8,670 nucleotides of DNA from Phycisphaerae bacterium (lineage in GTDB: Bacteria; Planctomycetota; Phycisphaerae; Phycisphaerales; SM1A02). The notes beneath the pieces were generated by a model. It was not told the origin of the DNA. It ran no database searches and saw only the letters and a list, made by a program, of their open reading frames with translations. Positions 5,557-8,670 of this stretch are shown one piece after another; within the stretch, counting starts at the first letter, position 1; every line of letters starts with the position of its first letter. A program made the position numbers and the translations under genes. The stretch is taken from positions 1 to 8,670 of the forward strand of contig JABJQE010000201.1 in NCBI GenBank assembly GCA_018663565.1, given 5' to 3'.

Positions 5557-6603
5557 TCAGGGCTGGCCGCAAGATGCAGCGCGGGCCTGCTCTTCAGCGT
5601 GATATGAGCTTCGTACGAGTGGTCCAGATTCCACGACCGTGAAGCCCATTGAAAGACCAAGCTGTTTCCAATGATCAAACGTGGCTGGCGGGACCCAGCG
5701 ATCGATTGGGAGGTGGTTTCTTGTGGGCTGGAGATATTGACCTATAGTCAGGATGTCGGTGTTGGCCCGATCTCGGATGTCTTGCATCGTGGCCACGATC
5801 TCATCGTCACGTTCGCCAATGCCCACCATGAGGCTGGTCTTGGCCATCAATCCGCTGGCATGGATTCTCGCGAGTACCTCAATAGAGCGGTCGTAGGCAG
5901 CTTGGGGCCGGACTGCAGGGTGCATCCGTAAGACAGTTTCGACGTTATGCGACAGGATGTCAGGCCGAGCGTCCATGACGATCATCAGGTCAGCCATATC
6001 GCCCTTAAAGTCGCCCACGAGGGCCTCGATTGACATCGCGGGACAGGCGTCCTTGGTCCGGCGAATGGTATCCGCCCAGATCGCCGCTCCACCATCAGGT
6101 AGATCATCCCGGTCGACTGAGGTGACGACCACGTGTCGCAGGCCCGCTTCCGAGAGCATTTCAGCGACTCGTCGGGGTTCATCTAGGTCGGTGACAGGTG
6201 GCCTACCTGTTTTTACATTGCAAAAACCGCAGGCCCGGGTGCAGGTGTCCCCTAGGATCATGATTGTGGCCGTGCCGCGGGACCAGCAATCGCCGATATT
6301 TGGGCACGAGGCCTCTTGGCATACGGTGTGAAGCCCCAGTTGTGTGAGTCTCTCTTTCAATTTGACATACTCATCGCCACCAGGCACCTGAGCCCGGATC
6401 CAGTCGGGCTTCCGCCGCAGGTCAAGCGAGGTCGTGCCAGTGTTCCCCAGCACCATCCCACTCAGGTTCACAATGGATTCATGGGCAGTTCCACGGGCAG
6501 TGTCGCCCCCGAGTGGTCGTGGGTGCCGCGGCGAAGATTGAGGAGTCTGGCCCATCTCGGCATTGTATCGATCCGTCCGATTCCTCACTACGGGGCGGAC
6601 CAT
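5557..6603 (-). CDS. lipA: Lipoyl synthase (radical SAM)
   Basis: LipA inserts two sulphur atoms into the octanoyl chain on lipoate-dependent enzymes, such as the E2 subunits of 2-oxoacid dehydrogenases and GcvH, in the cytoplasm. Counting from the ATG at 6603, the auxiliary-cluster motif C-x4-C-x5-C is at C95, C100 and C106 (CQEASCPNIGDC). The radical SAM motif C-x3-C-x2-C is at C121, C125 and C128, and the C-terminal RSSYHA (331-336) supplies the serine ligand of the sacrificial cluster. VVTSVDRDDLPDGGA, LMVGIGE and GQYLQPTRNHLP are further family signatures. At 348 residues it is longer than E. coli LipA (321). The first 49 residues are proline- and arginine-rich and not LipA-like, so the ATG at 6555 or at 6456 (residue 50) may be the real start. 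No lipB or lplA is seen nearby. It is transcribed away from the polysaccharide export gene. Confidence 0.95.
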   Translation of the reverse strand: MVRPVVRNRTDRYNAEMGQTPQSSPRHPRPLGGDTARGTAHESIVNLSGMVLGNTGTTSLDLRRKPDWIRAQVPGGDEYVKLKERLTQLGLHTVCQEASCPNIGDCWSRGTATIMILGDTCTRACGFCNVKTGRPPVTDLDEPRRVAEMLSEAGLRHVVVTSVDRDDLPDGGAAIWADTIRRTKDACPAMSIEALVGDFKGDMADLMIVMDARPDILSHNVETVLRMHPAVRPQAAYDRSIEVLARIHASGLMAKTSLMVGIGERDDEIVATMQDIRDRANTDILTIGQYLQPTRNHLPIDRWVPPATFDHWKQLGLSMGFTVVESGPLVRSSYHAEEQARAASCGQP

Positions 6604-6701
6604 CGTGCCGCACGTTCGTCAGGTTGGTTCTTTGCTGCAAAAATGGCGATTGAAGTTGCACCCGACCCCGGTGCAGAGTCGATGATTGATGGCTACGAAG
6701 C

Positions 6702-6713
6702 CGTTCTAGAACG
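6702..6713. promoter_or_regulatory. Perfect 12-bp palindrome in the divergent lipA / export-gene region
   Basis: CGTTCTAGAACG is a perfect palindrome lying between the two divergent genes, 74 bases before the probable export-gene start. It could be an operator for a dimeric regulator. It does not match a LexA or CIRCE box. TACAGT at 6725-6730 is a weak -10 candidate next to it. Confidence 0.3.
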
Positions 6714-6737
6714 CGGTTGTCGGGTACAGTTCCCCCA

Positions 6738-6750
6738 CACGCGTCGCGTG
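6738..6750. promoter_or_regulatory. 13-base inverted repeat just upstream of the export gene
   Basis: CACGCG and CGCGTG flank a single T. It sits 25 bases before the GTG at 6776 and immediately before the alternative ATG at 6752. It is a candidate operator or a translational hairpin; function unknown. Confidence 0.3.
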
Positions 6751-6775
6751 GATGGGGCTCTTGGAGACTTTGATC

Positions 6776-8311
6776 GTGAGTGAAAGCATGGTTGAACGCA
6801 CGGCCCCCGCCGGAATGCCGCGTGGAGTATGGCTGTTGGCCATGCTCCTGATGGCGATCGTGGCTGGTGGTTGCGAAGTCAATAGCTTTTTTGACCCCTC
6901 TAAGACCGGCTATTTCGGCACGACGCCGGTCACAATGCCGGTGCTCGACCGTATTGCGGCGATTGAACCAAGCACTGATTTGTGGGGCGAGACATCACAA
7001 GTATCGGCCGATGATTTGGTGCCGAGCAATCTGTCGTACCGACTGCATCCGGGCGATGTCGTGGACGTCCAGATTTACGAGTTGTACAAGCCTGGGCAGT
7101 TCCATCCGGTCACGACCCGTGTTGATCAGGGGGGATTAATTCACATCCCCGATGTTGGCTCGGTAATGGCTGCTGGCATGACCGTGCCCGAGTTGCAGAA
7201 GGAAGTCGTTGAGCGTCTGGCCAAAGAGGTTATGAAGAATCCAACGGTGCAGATCAACGTGATTGACGGCGGAGCGTTGGCCTACGTGCTCTATGGCCAT
7301 ATCAATCAACCCGGTCGATTCACATTGCAGGACCCCACATTGCGATTGGTCGACGCGCTTGCCATGGCCGGCGGCGTGCCACTCTCGACGCGGCGGGTTT
7401 ATGTCATTCGGCAAGTAGCGGTCGATGCAGGCATGCGGCCCAAGTGGGATCACTCGTCGGGCGCTTCGAAGACTCCCTCGAAGACTCCCTCGAAGACTCC
7501 CTCGAAGGCTACGCCGCCAGTTGACATTGAGTCCCTGATCAACCAACTTCAAGACGATGGCAAGAAGCCTGCGCCAAAAACCGCGTTGCCAAGCCCCGGC
7601 GTATGGGCCAAGGCGGGAGACCCGCCAATTGATGTTGAAGACGTGTCGCCTGCGAGCGTCAAGTTGCCGAGTGTGAAGGGCGCGGCTGCCGATGCCGATA
7701 ATTCTTCAACTCCCTTTTTGTACTTGCCAGATAAGAAGCAATGGGTTCGCACGCAGCCCACGGCGTCGAGCGGTGGGGCGAAGAAGACCGCCTCGGCAGT
7801 TCACGACGGGGACCTTGTCGTTGAGCGTGTGATTGAAGTGCCGTATCAACGACTTGCCCATGGCGACACGAGTTTGAACCTGATTATTCGGCCTGGCGAT
7901 CAGATCTATGTTGATGGGCCCCCCACGGGATACGTCTATATTAGTGGCGAGATTAATGCCCCAAATGCCTATCCGCTTCCAGCGGCCGATCCATTGACGC
8001 TGAGTCGATTCATCGCTATGGCCGGCGGTCTTGGAGCCCTGGCAATTCCCGACCGTGTTGATTTGGTTCGGCAGGTTGATGAGGGTCGTGAGGCCACTAT
8101 TCGTCTCAATCTTGGTGCAATTCGAAGGCGGACCGAACCGGACGTGATTATGAAGCCCAATGATCATGTGCTCGTCGGCACGAACTGGTTTGCATACCCG
8201 CTGGCTGTCTTTCGCAATGGACTTCGCATGAACTATGGATTTGGCTTTCTACTCGACCGAAACTTCGGTAACGATGTGTTTGGAGCACCGCCATCCAATA
8301 TTGGGCGTTGA
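6776..8311 (+). CDS. Wza-type polysaccharide export lipoprotein with interrupted SLBB domain
   Basis: An outer-membrane polysaccharide export protein that would form the exit channel for an exopolysaccharide. The GTG at 6776 has GGAG (6763-6766) nine bases upstream; the ATGs at 6752 and 6788 are alternatives in frame. Numbered from the ATG at 6752, a signal peptide ends in AIVAGGC, so C41 is the likely lipidated residue; the lipobox is imperfect, with A at -3. The poly-export domain is at about 93-172 (SYRLHPGDVVDVQIYE, DQGGLIHIPDVG). The first SLBB domain starts at about 176 (YVLYGHINQPGRF, DALAMAGGV). It is broken at about 222-352 by a Lys/Pro/Ser/Ala-rich segment with an SKTP repeat, and resumes with LNLIIRPGDQIYV (375-387). 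The second SLBB is at 393-476. The gene is 48 bases before an exosortase-like gene, suggesting one operon. Confidence 0.92.
   Translation: MSESMVERTAPAGMPRGVWLLAMLLMAIVAGGCEVNSFFDPSKTGYFGTTPVTMPVLDRIAAIEPSTDLWGETSQVSADDLVPSNLSYRLHPGDVVDVQIYELYKPGQFHPVTTRVDQGGLIHIPDVGSVMAAGMTVPELQKEVVERLAKEVMKNPTVQINVIDGGALAYVLYGHINQPGRFTLQDPTLRLVDALAMAGGVPLSTRRVYVIRQVAVDAGMRPKWDHSSGASKTPSKTPSKTPSKATPPVDIESLINQLQDDGKKPAPKTALPSPGVWAKAGDPPIDVEDVSPASVKLPSVKGAAADADNSSTPFLYLPDKKQWVRTQPTASSGGAKKTASAVHDGDLVVERVIEVPYQRLAHGDTSLNLIIRPGDQIYVDGPPTGYVYISGEINAPNAYPLPAADPLTLSRFIAMAGGLGALAIPDRVDLVRQVDEGREATIRLNLGAIRRRTEPDVIMKPNDHVLVGTNWFAYPLAVFRNGLRMNYGFGFLLDRNFGNDVFGAPPSNIGR
7466..7507 (+). repeat. 12-bp tandem repeat encoding SKTP
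   Basis: TCGAAGACTCCC occurs three times without change (7466-7477, 7478-7489, 7490-7501), followed by a half copy TCGAAG. It is in frame and encodes SKTP-SKTP-SKTP-SK. Exact DNA identity points to recent slippage; a change in copy number would keep the frame. Confidence 0.95.
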
Positions 8312-8359
8312 TGTGACCGCTCTGACGACACGCATAGCGGGAAGGCCACTGCGACGAAT

Positions 8360-8670
8360 ATGACCACCGCCAAGACCACACTCGATACGGGTCGCGTTTA
8401 CACGCCATCCAATCAGACCATGGTGCTCGCAGCGAGCACCATTCTGATGATCTTCGTGTGGTTGTTCTGGGCATTCCTTGAAAGGCAAGTGCGGTTCGCA
8501 ATTGAATACCAAGCCGATTGGGGGCACACGCTTGTGATCCCATTTATTGCAGGGTGGTTCGTGTGGCTCAATCGCGATCGTATCTTGGCAGTCCCGTTCA
8601 AACCAAGCATGACTGGCATTGTGCTCGTTGTGCTTGGCGTGTTGTGGTTCAGCACGGCATCGCTTGGCCC
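8360..8670 (+). CDS. Exosortase/EpsH-like integral membrane protein (3' end outside window)
   Basis: The first 103 codons of a polytopic membrane protein, open to the window edge. Hydrophobic segments lie at about 21-40 (VLAASTILMIFVWLFWAFL), 57-70 (LVIPFIAGWFVWL) and 84-100. The segment DWGHTLVIPFIAGWFVWLNRDRI (positions 54-76) fits the SHG-x-L-x-P-x4-W-x3-R-D-x-L pattern near the N-terminus of exosortases, the membrane transpeptidases that sort PEP-CTERM-type proteins. The catalytic Cys, Arg and His would lie beyond the window, so activity cannot be judged. The ATG at 8360 has GGGAAGG about 14 bases upstream, rather far; an ATG at 8420 is an alternative. It follows a polysaccharide export gene, as in known exopolysaccharide/exosortase loci. 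Confidence 0.7.
   Translation, partial: MTTAKTTLDTGRVYTPSNQTMVLAASTILMIFVWLFWAFLERQVRFAIEYQADWGHTLVIPFIAGWFVWLNRDRILAVPFKPSMTGIVLVVLGVLWFSTASLG

Noticed and set aside
6702..6713. CGTTCTAGAACG as a LexA (SOS) box
   Set aside because: The arrangement and spacing do not match known LexA boxes (CGAAC-N4-GTTCG or GTTC-N7-GTTC), and neither neighbour is a DNA-damage gene.
7136..7552. Minus-strand open frame opposite the export gene, with a serine/arginine/glycine repeat
   Set aside because: The repeat is only the antisense reading of the 12-bp SKTP repeat; no start signal or family.
1..8670. tRNA, rRNA, CRISPR array, insertion sequence or prophage features
   Set aside because: No cloverleaf with a T-arm, no regularly spaced direct repeats, and no transposase or integrase motifs were seen on either strand.

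Overview
The window reads as chromosomal DNA of a Gram-negative-type bacterium with moderately high GC. A Wza-type outer-membrane polysaccharide export protein is followed directly by an exosortase-like membrane protein, alongside a group of small heat-shock genes. This fits Planctomycetota (perhaps a Phycisphaerae-like lineage), but that is inference; no rRNA or other taxonomic marker is present.

Left part, positions 1-2744, plus strand: three unrelated-looking Hsp20/alpha-crystallin genes followed by an HdeD/DUF308 membrane protein. The first Hsp20 is cut by the left edge and carries six tandem 14-residue repeats before its alpha-crystallin domain; it ends at a strong terminator. The second and third form a two-gene unit ending at a perfect 13-bp-stem terminator. 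The leader of the second can fold into a 15-bp long-range hairpin that pairs the AU of its start codon and bulges or masks the Shine-Dalgarno sequence, which makes it an RNA-thermometer candidate. The third is unusually cysteine-rich.

Middle part, 2753-6603, minus strand: lipoyl synthase (lipA), then a CLC-family chloride channel/exchanger, then a group-2-like sigma-70 factor that converges on the HdeD gene with 8 bases between the stop codons. The CLC protein is the most unusual gene here. A region of about 66 residues that looks like a DnaJ J-domain, without the HPD motif, is inserted between the parts corresponding to helices L and M. Between lipA and the CLC gene lies a strong intrinsic terminator that points along the plus strand although no plus-strand gene precedes it, so a small RNA is possible.

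Right part, 6776-8670, plus strand: a divergent lipoprotein-type polysaccharide export gene whose first SLBB domain is interrupted by a low-complexity segment containing an SKTP repeat. It is followed 48 bases later by the first 103 codons of an exosortase/EpsH-like gene. This looks like the start of an exopolysaccharide/exosortase locus.

Together, the left and middle parts look like a stress neighbourhood: holdase chaperones, an acid-resistance-type membrane protein, a CLC with a possible H+/Cl- exchange function and a sigma factor. Functional linkage is only suggested by proximity. All foldings and family assignments were made by eye.
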